Assembly (NCBI GenBank): GCA_964626595.1
Contig: CAZVFU010000004.1
Span: 9,087-73,086, forward strand
DNA: 64,000 nt
Direction of reading: 5' to 3'
From: JAWLFI01 sp964626595
GTDB lineage: Bacteria; Bacteroidota; Bacteroidia; Chitinophagales; Saprospiraceae
Part shown: positions 44,591 to 53,400 of the stretch, piece after piece
How positions within the stretch are numbered: position 1 is the first letter of the stretch
How the letters are laid out: each line of letters starts with the position of its first letter
Position numbers and translations under genes: made by a program
Notes under the pieces: generated by a model
The model's input: only the letters and a program-made list of their open reading frames with translations
What the model was told of the DNA's origin: nothing
Database searches by the model: none

Positions 44591-46150
44591 ATGGAAGATA
44601 TCAAGATACTTTGGGCTGATGACGAGATAGATATGCTGCGTCCTCAGCTTGTTTTTTTAGAGAAGAAAGGCTATCAGGTGGAGACGGTAACAAATGGGCA
44701 TGATGCGATTGAGGAAGTAGACGAGGGGAATTACGATGTAGTTTTTTTGGATGAGAGTATGCCGGGCATGACGGGATTAGAAACGCTGGAAAAACTGAAG
44801 AGTTCTCATCCACAGCTTCCGGTGGTGATGATTACTAAAAATGAGGCGGAGGATATTATGGAGGATGCGATAGGGTCACAGATCACCGATTATCTGATCA
44901 AGCCTGTGAACCCTAATCAAATTCTGCTTTCGCTGAAGAAAATTATTGAGCAGAAGCAGCTGGTACGATCAAAGACGAGTACAGCATACCAACAAGCTTT
45001 TCGGCAAATTTTGATGGATATAAATAGCGGTCTGGATCACAAAGGTTGGGTTGAAATCTACCGGCGAATCATTGACTGGGAGCTAAAAATTGATTCATCG
45101 AAGAGTACGGAGATGGGGGAGATTCTGGATATGCAAAAGCGAGAGGCGAATACGGAGTTTTCAAAGTTCATCTTGTCTCATTATAAAGATTGGGTGCGCA
45201 GTGAAGGTGAAAGTGGGCCTGTGATGTCGAATCGGCTGATGCGAGAAAAGGTGTTTCCGGCGATAGATGATGATCGACCTACCATTTTATTATTGTTGGA
45301 TAATTGCAGGTATGATCAATGGAAGGTTATTGAACCCTTGTTTTCGGAGTTGTTTACGGTGGAAGAAGAAGATACTTTTTATAGCATTTTGCCAACAAGC
45401 ACCCAGTATTCCAGAAATGCGATTTTTTCCGGACTCATGCCACTGCAGATTCAGCAGCGGTTCCCTGATTTGTGGTTGAATGATAATGAGAAGGGGGGGA
45501 AGAATAATAGCGAGGACGTATTTTTAGCGGATTTGATAGATCGAACGTTTCGCAAACCCATTAAACACGATTATGCTAAGGTGACGACAAATGAGAAAGC
45601 GAAGCATGTTCAGGACAATATTCTGAACTATCTAAATAATGATCTCACGGTGATTGTCTATAATTTTATTGATTTTCTTTCTCATGCTCGTACAGAGATG
45701 GAGGTTCTCAAGGAGTTGGCCGGCGATGAGACAGCGTATCGGTCTTTGACACGATCCTGGTTTGAGCATTCTCCACTTTATGAGGCCTTGGAACGCGCGG
45801 CGGAGCGCGACATGCAATTGATTGTGACGACCGACCACGGAACGATTCGGGTGGGGACACCATCTAAGGTCGTAGGAGATCGCGAGACGACGCCGAATTT
45901 GCGATATAAGGTTGGAAAAAACCTGAAGTATAATTCTAAAGATGTATTGGAGGTGAAAAACCCGGAAAAGCTCATGCTCCCTTCCCCCAATGTCAGTTCC
46001 CGCTTTATTTTTGCTCGAGAGGACATGTATTTTTTGTATCCTAACAACTACAATTATTACAACAACTACTATAAAGACACCTTTCAGCACGGCGGAATAT
46101 CTCTGGAGGAGATGATTTGCCCGATCATAAAAATGCGTTCGCGGGGATAG
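44591..46150 (+). CDS. porX: PorX-like response regulator with PglZ domain
   Basis: PorX is the regulator of T9SS genes in Porphyromonas and Flavobacterium; its PglZ domain is an alkaline-phosphatase-fold enzyme that hydrolyses oligonucleotides. The 519-residue protein has a receiver domain (1-120: D10/D11, phospho-acceptor D54 in VFLDESMPG, Thr82, Lys104) and a helical linker. The PglZ domain (about 210-510) has PTILLLLDNCRYDQW, STQYSRNAIFSG, VIVYNFIDFLSHART and LIVTTDHGTIRVG, the metal-site motifs of the fold. It lacks a DNA-binding domain. No porY-like kinase is adjacent, as is usual for this gene. Confidence 0.94.
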   Translation: MEDIKILWADDEIDMLRPQLVFLEKKGYQVETVTNGHDAIEEVDEGNYDVVFLDESMPGMTGLETLEKLKSSHPQLPVVMITKNEAEDIMEDAIGSQITDYLIKPVNPNQILLSLKKIIEQKQLVRSKTSTAYQQAFRQILMDINSGLDHKGWVEIYRRIIDWELKIDSSKSTEMGEILDMQKREANTEFSKFILSHYKDWVRSEGESGPVMSNRLMREKVFPAIDDDRPTILLLLDNCRYDQWKVIEPLFSELFTVEEEDTFYSILPTSTQYSRNAIFSGLMPLQIQQRFPDLWLNDNEKGGKNNSEDVFLADLIDRTFRKPIKHDYAKVTTNEKAKHVQDNILNYLNNDLTVIVYNFIDFLSHARTEMEVLKELAGDETAYRSLTRSWFEHSPLYEALERAAERDMQLIVTTDHGTIRVGTPSKVVGDRETTPNLRYKVGKNLKYNSKDVLEVKNPEKLMLPSPNVSSRFIFAREDMYFLYPNNYNYYNNYYKDTFQHGGISLEEMICPIIKMRSRG

Positions 46151-46154
46151 GGGT

Positions 46155-46610
46155 TTACTTTTCGATCAATTCGTCAGCACGCAGATGAAATTCTTTTATG
46201 AGGAATCGCGATTCGATGAATGTAATATTTTTGCCGAAGCGGGTCGAAGAATGAAAGCTGAAAGTGCCTACATGAAGGAAGAGCAGCTTTCTATCTTTTA
46301 GTGTTTTTACGTTATGCCATGGAATTCGGATTGTGGTAAAAAAGTTGGACACATATAGAAAATGGTCGTCAAACTCTACGCGTTTGAGAGGGAGTAGAGT
46401 GAAGTAGATAACGATACTCCCGCTGACATAAAAAATAAGTACAGCCGTTTTAAAGCCGCTTTGATCAAAAATTTGGAGTTGTGTGTCTGGTGCTACGAAA
46501 AGGGCAAGTACTACGGCTCCATAAAAGACGAACCAAAAGGTCGGAAAAAAGATCTTTAGTCCCAGTGTCCAATTGGAAGATATTCGCTGTATGGAATTGG
46601 AATTAGGCAT
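46155..46610 (-). CDS. small membrane protein with PH-like domain
   Basis: 151 residues. Two membrane helices (about 18-41 and 54-74) precede a C-terminal cytoplasmic part with VEFDDHFLYVSNFFTTIRIP and WHNVKTLKDRKLLFLHV, a bacterial PH-like pattern. I do not recognise a specific family. It is encoded 3 nt after the tatC stop on the same strand and converges with porX 4 nt away, so it is likely co-transcribed with tatC. Function unknown. Confidence 0.75.
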   Translation of the reverse strand: MPNSNSIQRISSNWTLGLKIFFPTFWFVFYGAVVLALFVAPDTQLQIFDQSGFKTAVLIFYVSGSIVIYFTLLPLKRVEFDDHFLYVSNFFTTIRIPWHNVKTLKDRKLLFLHVGTFSFHSSTRFGKNITFIESRFLIKEFHLRADELIEK

Positions 46611-46613
46611 AGC

Positions 46614-47438
46614 TTATGATTTTGGCATTTGTCTTCGCGCAATAATGATACTTATTTCATAAAGTACGAATAAGGGCAGGGCGATTAGAAACTGTGTGAT
46701 TACATCAGGCGGAGTGATAATGGAAGCGGCGATGAAAATGATGACGATGGCATGTTTTCGATACGTTTTGAGGAACTCTGGAGTGACCAGTCCAATTTTA
46801 GCTAAAAAGTAGATGACGATAGGTAACTCGAAGACCAATCCTGTGGGGATGGTAAACATGGTCATATAGTTCACGAAGGAAGATAATGTCGTGGTATTCA
46901 ATACTTCCGGGCTTACAGAGTATGCGGAAAGAAAGGAAACGGCGAATGGCGAAATAACGAAGTAACCGAAGAGAACTCCCGCTATAAACAAACTTGAACA
47001 GGTAAATACCATACCGCCTGCAGCTTTGCGCTCGTTTTCATACAAACCAGGTTTTACGAAGCGCCAGAACTCCCAAAATACATAGGGGAAAGCAACTATT
47101 AAACCAATCCAGAAAGAGGATTTGATGTGCGTGATGAATTGTTCTCCGATATCTCGAGTGATGATATCCAGCGAGGCCCCCGGCTTGAGACATAAAAATT
47201 CTCCCAAACTACATAGCAATTGGTAGGTCAGAAAGGAGTCTTTGGTCGGGCCGAGAATAACGTGATCAAAGACAAAATCTTTTGCTAAGAATACACCAAT
47301 TCCAACAACTACAATAGCTACGAGGGAGCGAATGATATGCCACCGTAAGTGTTCGAGGTGGTCTAAGAAGGACATTTCCTCTTCACCATCAGGGGGGAGT
47401 TTATCAACATCGACTTGATCTAAAGGCATATATTGCAA
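46614..47438 (-). CDS. tatC: Sec-independent protein translocase TatC
   Basis: TatC is the receptor subunit of the twin-arginine translocase that exports folded proteins. The 274-residue protein has the conserved N-terminal EEMSFLDHLEHLRWHIIRS, six membrane helices, FPYVFWEFWRFVKPGLYENE and GLVFELPIVIYFLAKIGLVT. A loop insertion at about 70-100 is seen in Bacteroidota TatC. No tatA/tatB gene is nearby in this window. It is followed by the PH-like gene at 46155. Confidence 0.95.
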   Translation of the reverse strand: MQYMPLDQVDVDKLPPDGEEEMSFLDHLEHLRWHIIRSLVAIVVVGIGVFLAKDFVFDHVILGPTKDSFLTYQLLCSLGEFLCLKPGASLDIITRDIGEQFITHIKSSFWIGLIVAFPYVFWEFWRFVKPGLYENERKAAGGMVFTCSSLFIAGVLFGYFVISPFAVSFLSAYSVSPEVLNTTTLSSFVNYMTMFTIPTGLVFELPIVIYFLAKIGLVTPEFLKTYRKHAIVIIFIAASIITPPDVITQFLIALPLFVLYEISIIIARRQMPKS

Positions 47439-47479
47439 TTATGAGTGGACAAAGGTAAAAAGTGGCGAGATTAATTGTT

Positions 47480-47487
47480 TACATTTG
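47480..47487 (+). promoter_or_regulatory. -7 element (TACATTTG) before the Ca/Na exchanger gene
   Basis: Exact TAnnTTTG match ending 20 nt before the ATG at 47508; no clear TTG -33 partner at the usual distance. Confidence 0.45.
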
Positions 47488-47507
47488 CATCAAATATACG
47501 GCGATTC

Positions 47508-48449
47508 ATGGAGGTTTTTCTGTATTTATTGCTTCTTGGATTTTCCCTTTCTGCTTTGATCGTTGGGGCCGACTGGTTTGTTGCGGGGGCGGAAAAAATT
47601 GGAATACGATTGGGAATCAGTCCTTATGTCGTAGGGGTGACTATCGTAGCTCTGGGGACGTCTTTACCGGAATTAGCTTCTAGTATTGCAGCTATTGTTA
47701 AGAATGAGTCCACCATCGTTACCGGAAATGTCATCGGATCCAATATTACGAATATTTTGCTGGTGCTTGGTTGTGTGGCTGCATTTTCGCGGATGATAAC
47801 TTTTGAGACAAAAGTTGTCAATGTGGACTTGCCGATTCTGAGTATGTCTGCCTTTTTGATTGTTTTCATGCTTCGTGATGGTACTTATTCCATGATTGAG
47901 GGGGGGCTTTTGCTCATGGCTTTTCTGATTTTCTTGATTAACACTTTTCGATCCCAAATTGTGAAGTCAGATATTGATGAGGAAGAGCGACAAAAGCCCC
48001 TGCGCTTCAAGACCATCCTTTTTTTGGTGCTTGGTGGTGTATTGGTCTATTTTGGTTCAGAGTACACCATTGTGAGCATAACTGAATTGTCAACGCTATT
48101 GTCTATGCAGCCGGACTTTATTGCCTTGACCCTGCTGGCATTGGGAACGTCGCTACCCGAACTCGTGGTGAGCTTGCAGGCAGCTCGCAGGGGGAATACC
48201 GGAATTGCGGTAGGAAATGTGATTGGATCGAATATCTTTAACACTTTTGGCGTTATGGGTATTAGTCGATTATTTGGGGTGATTATTGTTCCCACTAACA
48301 TTAGTGACTTTGGTGCTTACTTTGCTTTGGCCATTACTTTGATTTTAGTCATTATGACGCGGTCGAAACGAATAACTCGATTTGAAGGTGGGATGCTTCT
48401 CATTTTATATTTGTACTACATTGTGGAATTAGCGGACTTTATCAACTAA
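47508..48449 (+). CDS. calcium/sodium antiporter (CaCA, YrbG-like)
   Basis: Inner-membrane cation exchanger, 313 residues from the ATG at 47508; an in-frame ATG at 47475 is ruled out by the promoter position. Ten or so membrane helices form two inverted repeats, each with the signature alpha motif: GTSLPELASSI (first half) and GTSLPELVVSL (second half), followed by GNVIGSNI in both. These bind the transported ion. It is 19 nt upstream of ybaB, with which it may share a transcript, and diverges from tatC. Confidence 0.93.
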   Translation: MEVFLYLLLLGFSLSALIVGADWFVAGAEKIGIRLGISPYVVGVTIVALGTSLPELASSIAAIVKNESTIVTGNVIGSNITNILLVLGCVAAFSRMITFETKVVNVDLPILSMSAFLIVFMLRDGTYSMIEGGLLLMAFLIFLINTFRSQIVKSDIDEEERQKPLRFKTILFLVLGGVLVYFGSEYTIVSITELSTLLSMQPDFIALTLLALGTSLPELVVSLQAARRGNTGIAVGNVIGSNIFNTFGVMGISRLFGVIIVPTNISDFGAYFALAITLILVIMTRSKRITRFEGGMLLILYLYYIVELADFIN

Positions 48450-48468
48450 TAAACTAAATCGAATAGCT

Positions 48469-48756
48469 ATGTTTGGAGATATGAACTCACTGAATGAAAA
48501 GCAGGAAAAGGTAGATCAAAAATTAGCTGAACTGGAGCTCACGGCGACTGCTGGAGAGGGGCAAGTGCTGGTTAAGGCGAATGGCAAAGGGAAGATCCTT
48601 GATGTCATTATTGATCCGAAATTAATTGAGGGCGGAGATAAGGATGCTATTGAAGATTTTGTTCTATTCGCAATGAATGATGTGTATGAGAAAATTATGG
48701 AGGCTCAAATGGAGGAGTCTAAAAATCTATTTTCGGGATTACTTCCCGGCATGTAA
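48469..48756 (+). CDS. ybaB: YbaB/EbfC family nucleoid-associated protein
   Basis: Small DNA-binding protein, 95 residues, that acts as a dimer on the chromosome. It begins with MFGDMNSLNEKQEKVDQKLA (helical) and continues with GEGQVLVKANGKGKILDVII and AMNDVYEKIMEAQMEESKNL, ending in a Gly/Leu tail, as in EbfC. It is usually next to dnaX and recR; here it follows an exchanger gene and precedes a T9SS cargo gene 20 nt later. Confidence 0.9.
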   Translation: MFGDMNSLNEKQEKVDQKLAELELTATAGEGQVLVKANGKGKILDVIIDPKLIEGGDKDAIEDFVLFAMNDVYEKIMEAQMEESKNLFSGLLPGM

Positions 48757-48776
48757 ATTTTGAATAACTGCTTATT

Positions 48777-49982
48777 ATGCGAATCATAACGCTATTTTTT
48801 CTATTTATTTCCGCCATTGTATTTGGACAGCAAGGTGAGGCTGAGCCCATCGTTTATTATACCTTCGATGGGGGCTCTGCAGATGACTTTGGAATCGGCT
48901 CGCGCGATGGTGTTATTTCGGGTACTCCTGAAACGGTATGTGGGGTTATCGGAGACGCTTTGGCGTTTGATGGGCAGTCTGATTTTATCCGTTTTCCGGA
49001 TAATTTTTCAACTCTTTTTGCTCAGAATTTTACCTTCAGTTTTTACTTTCGCCCAGATGGAGGGTCGGGAGAACAGCAGTTATTTTCCTATACCAATGCT
49101 TGCAATGATGCTCGGCAATTTGAAATCACTTATGATCCGCAGGTCCGCCGTTTACGTGTAGAGTATGGAGAGAATGATCAGGACCGCATTGTTTTACAAA
49201 CGAATTTAGAGCCGAATCGGTGTTGGTACCATGTCGTGATCATACGGGATGGTCGACGTCAGTCTTTGCGAGTTGATAATCGAACTGTAGATGAGGCTGC
49301 CAACTTGATTCGAATCGATTTTAATAACTCAGGTACCTTTTCCATATCGGACGGCCCTTGCGTGGGGAGTTTATTCAACCGATTTGAAGGAGCGATTGAT
49401 GATGTTCGGATTTATAACGAAGTTTTAGGTACCATCGATCTCAATTCCTTGTACGTAGCGCCTGAATCCATCCTAACTCCCGACACCTTGCTTTATTTGG
49501 GAGGTGAGGTTCAGATGCGTGTTTCTCCTGGGTGCTCGAATCAATTTTCCTGGACCCCTATAGATGGATTGAGTGATCCTACAGCAGCCACTCCGATAGC
49601 TCGTCCAGACACGACCACAACTTATCAACTTCGATTTGAGAGTGCGACATGCATAACCACTGACGAGGTTCAAGTTCTAGTTGTCGATCCGGATGACGTG
49701 GGTTGTGAATCTCTGGCAATGGCCAACGGTTTTACTCCTAATAATGATGGAATAAATGATGAGTTTGGCATTGCAAATCCCTTTGTTATCGATGAATTGA
49801 CCAGTTTCCGAATTTTTGATCAAAGTGGGGGTTTAATGTTTGAGTCGCAAGATCCATTTGATCAATGGAATGGGCAGTACAAAGGGAACGCCGTGAATCC
49901 CGGCACCTATTTGTTTCAAATCATTTATATCTGTGAGGGGCAGGAGCAGGTTCAGCAAGGAACGGTGGTAGTTCTCCGTTAA
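48777..49982 (+). CDS. secreted LamG-domain protein with T9SS type B sorting domain
   Basis: 401 residues exported by T9SS. Signal peptide 1-18 (MRIITLFFLFISAIVFGQ). A LamG/concanavalin-like domain spans about 25-220 (YYTFDGGSADDFGIGSRDGV, FEGAIDDVRIYNEVLG), typical of carbohydrate- or matrix-binding modules. An Ig/PKD-like segment (about 225-300) is followed by the gliding-motility-associated C-terminal (CHU_C) domain (about 310-401: ANGFTPNNDGINDEFGI, FRIFDQSGGLMFES, GTYLFQIIYICEG). It is expected to be on the cell surface. It is 20 nt after ybaB but transcriptional linkage is uncertain. Confidence 0.9.
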   Translation: MRIITLFFLFISAIVFGQQGEAEPIVYYTFDGGSADDFGIGSRDGVISGTPETVCGVIGDALAFDGQSDFIRFPDNFSTLFAQNFTFSFYFRPDGGSGEQQLFSYTNACNDARQFEITYDPQVRRLRVEYGENDQDRIVLQTNLEPNRCWYHVVIIRDGRRQSLRVDNRTVDEAANLIRIDFNNSGTFSISDGPCVGSLFNRFEGAIDDVRIYNEVLGTIDLNSLYVAPESILTPDTLLYLGGEVQMRVSPGCSNQFSWTPIDGLSDPTAATPIARPDTTTTYQLRFESATCITTDEVQVLVVDPDDVGCESLAMANGFTPNNDGINDEFGIANPFVIDELTSFRIFDQSGGLMFESQDPFDQWNGQYKGNAVNPGTYLFQIIYICEGQEQVQQGTVVVLR

Positions 49983-50494
49983 GAACTAAAAGCTAATAAA
50001 AGGAGGTAGGGTAAAGATGAAGGGTGCTTCTCAGAGCTCATTCAGTACGCCCTAAGAGCGCAGGGTATGATGTGATAGCTTGTCAAACGAAACAGTGATG
50101 AAGTATAGAATTGTTTAGGCTGTCAGTCTTTTTTAGAACAGACACCTTTATGTTTTAATCTTAAGCCATTCGCATGTAAGAATGACTAATAGTTCAAGCT
50201 TAAAATTGAATATGAAATATTCTAAGGACGTTTCCATACTTCAGCGGAGTAGGAGGGATATTCCACTAGAAAACGCATTGGTTCTGAACCTTCAAAAATT
50301 GGCGAGATTTTCTGGGTGAACTTATTTTAAACTTCGCGATTTGGATAGGGTTACGGTCGCAGTCTTTGCCTGTGCCGTTGATTGTTAAATTTAAAATAGG
50401 TTTGATATTAGGAGAAATATAGAGCTAGCTTTCCTCAAATCGGCCACAGAACCCATTCAATACAAGATTTTATCAGAATTAAAATGATGTTCTC
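49983..50494. other. convergent intergenic region, nothing identified
   Basis: 512 nt between the 3' ends of two T9SS cargo genes. I see no coding frame, no clear terminator and no dispersed element; the base composition is ordinary. Confidence 0.5.
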
Positions 50495-53400
50495 TTATCT
50501 AACAATCGTTACATCTCCTCTGTAAGTAATGACTCTACCATCAATAAATAGGATGTCTATTTTGTAGGCATAAACACCTACAGGGGCTGATTGCCCGTTG
50601 CGTCTTCCATTCCATCCCGGTGAGCCTTCGCCTGAAGGCAGCAGGTTTCGGCCTTCCCACATTAATCCGCCCCAACGGTCAAACACCTGAAAAGAACTGA
50701 TTAGATCGACACCGGGTCCTGAGAATACTCGAAACACGTCATTAATTTCGTCACCGTTTGGTGAGAAGACATTTGGTATATAGATATCTCGTTGCGTATT
50801 TGTTCGAATATTGGTTATAGCCGCTGCGGTACATCCATTTGCATCCGTCACAATCAAGGTGTAGGTTGTATTTCCACCCGGAGTTACTTCCGGATTCGGG
50901 CAATTGAAGCAGGAAAGACCTTCCGAGGGACTCCATTGATAATTTACGATAGGAAAAGGTCCTGAAATGACCGGAAAAAGTTGCAAACTTTCCCCCAATC
51001 TGATTTCCTGATCAGGGGCCAAAGTAATTTCAATAGCTTGTCGTGTCGGAACATCGATAGAGGTGTCAATTGAGCAGCCGTTACCATCAATGATGGTGAG
51101 GGCTTGATTACCTTCACTTACCGGAACAGCCTGGCCCAAATCTACAAACCCCGTACCTGGAAACTGATACTGGTAGGGGCCACCGCTTCCACCGGAAATA
51201 CTATCGATTTGAAATAAGACCGTTTCTCCATTACATACGGGAGTATCTGGCTGAGGTAAAACAAAGGATATTGGTGGATTCGTAAATAGAGTAGCCGAAG
51301 TGGTATCTGAACATCCATTGGCATCAGAAACGGTTACCTCATAGGTACCTACTTCCAAACCTGAAGCCTCATTTGACTGACTAATTCCATCCTGCCAATC
51401 GTAAATATAGTTTGGCCCAAATCCTCCATCAACGGAAACCGTGAGCATTCCATCAGTTTCGCCGGGACAACTCGGATTGAGGACATTTCCGGGCTCAAAA
51501 AAGGCAATGAGCGAATCAGGTTCATTTAGTGAAATGGTGTCAATTAAAGTACAGTTCAATGCATCTGTGATTTCCACAATATATGTTCCGACCTCTAAAT
51601 TTGAATAGCGCGTATTTTGGGGCCCTCCCTGCCATTGATAAGTAAAGCCTCCATTGCCTCCAGAGGCAGCAACCTCGAGACTCCCATTGGCATCTCCAAA
51701 GCAAGAAGGAGGTACACTGTCCACGACTTGATTGGTAATGGCATCTGGAGCGGGAATATTTACTGAAAAGGTATCTGTGCAAATATCTGATGAAAGTATA
51801 ACAAAGGCTTCGTCGGGGCATAAATCATTCGCTACCGAGCTGGGATTTCCAGAAGTAGAGAAGCCGGAATTCCAGGTGAAGGTATATCCACTAGGATCAG
51901 TGGGGCCGCCTGAACCCGTGGCCTGTGCTGAGCCATCGCAGGTATTAAAACAGGAGGCATCCATGATGTTATCGAATTGAACGTTGAGTGGATCGGGTTC
52001 CTCGAGTTCGAAGCTCAATTCCAAGGTCCCACAATCGTTGATATCATTCACAGTTACGGTATAGCTTCCATCGGCTAAATCATTTCTTATGCCAGGGCCA
52101 TTAATGGTGTCAACCTGACCATCATTCCACGAATAAATATAGGGCATCTCACCTCCAAGTAATCGTACTTCTACGGAACCATCTGAGAATGAATTACACG
52201 AGGGATTTACTGTAATGATGGTATCTAACTCCAGGGAATCGCGCTCGGGGAATTCACCCAAGGGCACAGGCATGGGGCTGTGAATGCATCCTGCCTCGTC
52301 CTCGATCTGAACCAGAGAGTATAACTGACCACTACAAAATCCACCAATAGTTAGCATGGTTTCATTGGTCAAGGTGTCTAAAACCTGACCAGGCCCAAGT
52401 CTAACTCGATAGCGGACTATTTCAAAGTTAGGATTAGGTTCAACTACGATAGTTATAGTCCCATCACAGCTCTCGGGACAAGTGGGAGGCACTTCAATTA
52501 TTTCAATGAACTCTGGCGGCATGGCTTCGTTGATTGTCAGGTCCACCGTTTCTGAACATCCATTGATGTCAGAAACAATTATGGAGTAATCTCCCGGTGG
52601 GAGGTTGCTCTGCGATGATGAGTTTGGCAAACCTCCGGGCCAGAGGTAATTGTAGGGAGGTGTGCCTCCTTCCGGCGTCAAGGTAGCCGTACCATCATTC
52701 CCAACCAGACAGGTCTCATCGGAGGTCATAACACCTACCGTTATAGGTTCGGGTTCTATAAGCTCTACGATCGTATCAAATACACAAGCATTCGGCATGG
52801 TTTGATCCGTAATGATAATATTGTAAAACCCAGCTTCTAAATTACCGGCTCGAAAAACGGAAGGTCCAAAAGGTACAGCGAGGTCGGTACCCAAGTCGTC
52901 AAGTATTTGGATAGAGTAAGGGTCATTGGCGGGTCCACCCAAGGTTTGTCCGCTTACTCGAATGGAGCCATCTTGTCCTTCAAAGCAGGTGGGAGGATTT
53001 ATAGCAAAGACATCATAGGTGACCGTTCGGTCTGCTGTGACAAAAAAGGAGTCGACGAACAGACAATTATTGTCATCGCGAACTTCAACGGAAAACCATC
53101 CCTCGGGTATTCCAGTAATATTTGCGTCTGTTCCTGTTGTTACTCCGCCACCTCCAACTGTCCACGAATACTGGTATTCCCCTGCGCCATTTGGCGTTCC
53201 TCCTGAAGCAGTTATGATAGCCTCTCCATCCGAATAACCACTACAGCCCGGATTGGTTATGTTGGCGCTAATTTGGATTTGAGATTGCGTCAAAGTTTGG
53301 TTGCGTTCTTCTTCACAGCCAAAATTATCGGTAACCGTTACTCTGTATGTGCCTCGTGTTAGGTTCTCTAAGGTATCTACATTGAATTCATTGGTTGACC

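Noticed and set aside
44591..46150. PglZ-domain protein considered as part of a BREX phage-defence system
   Set aside because: It is fused to a receiver domain in the PorX arrangement, and no other BREX gene is nearby.
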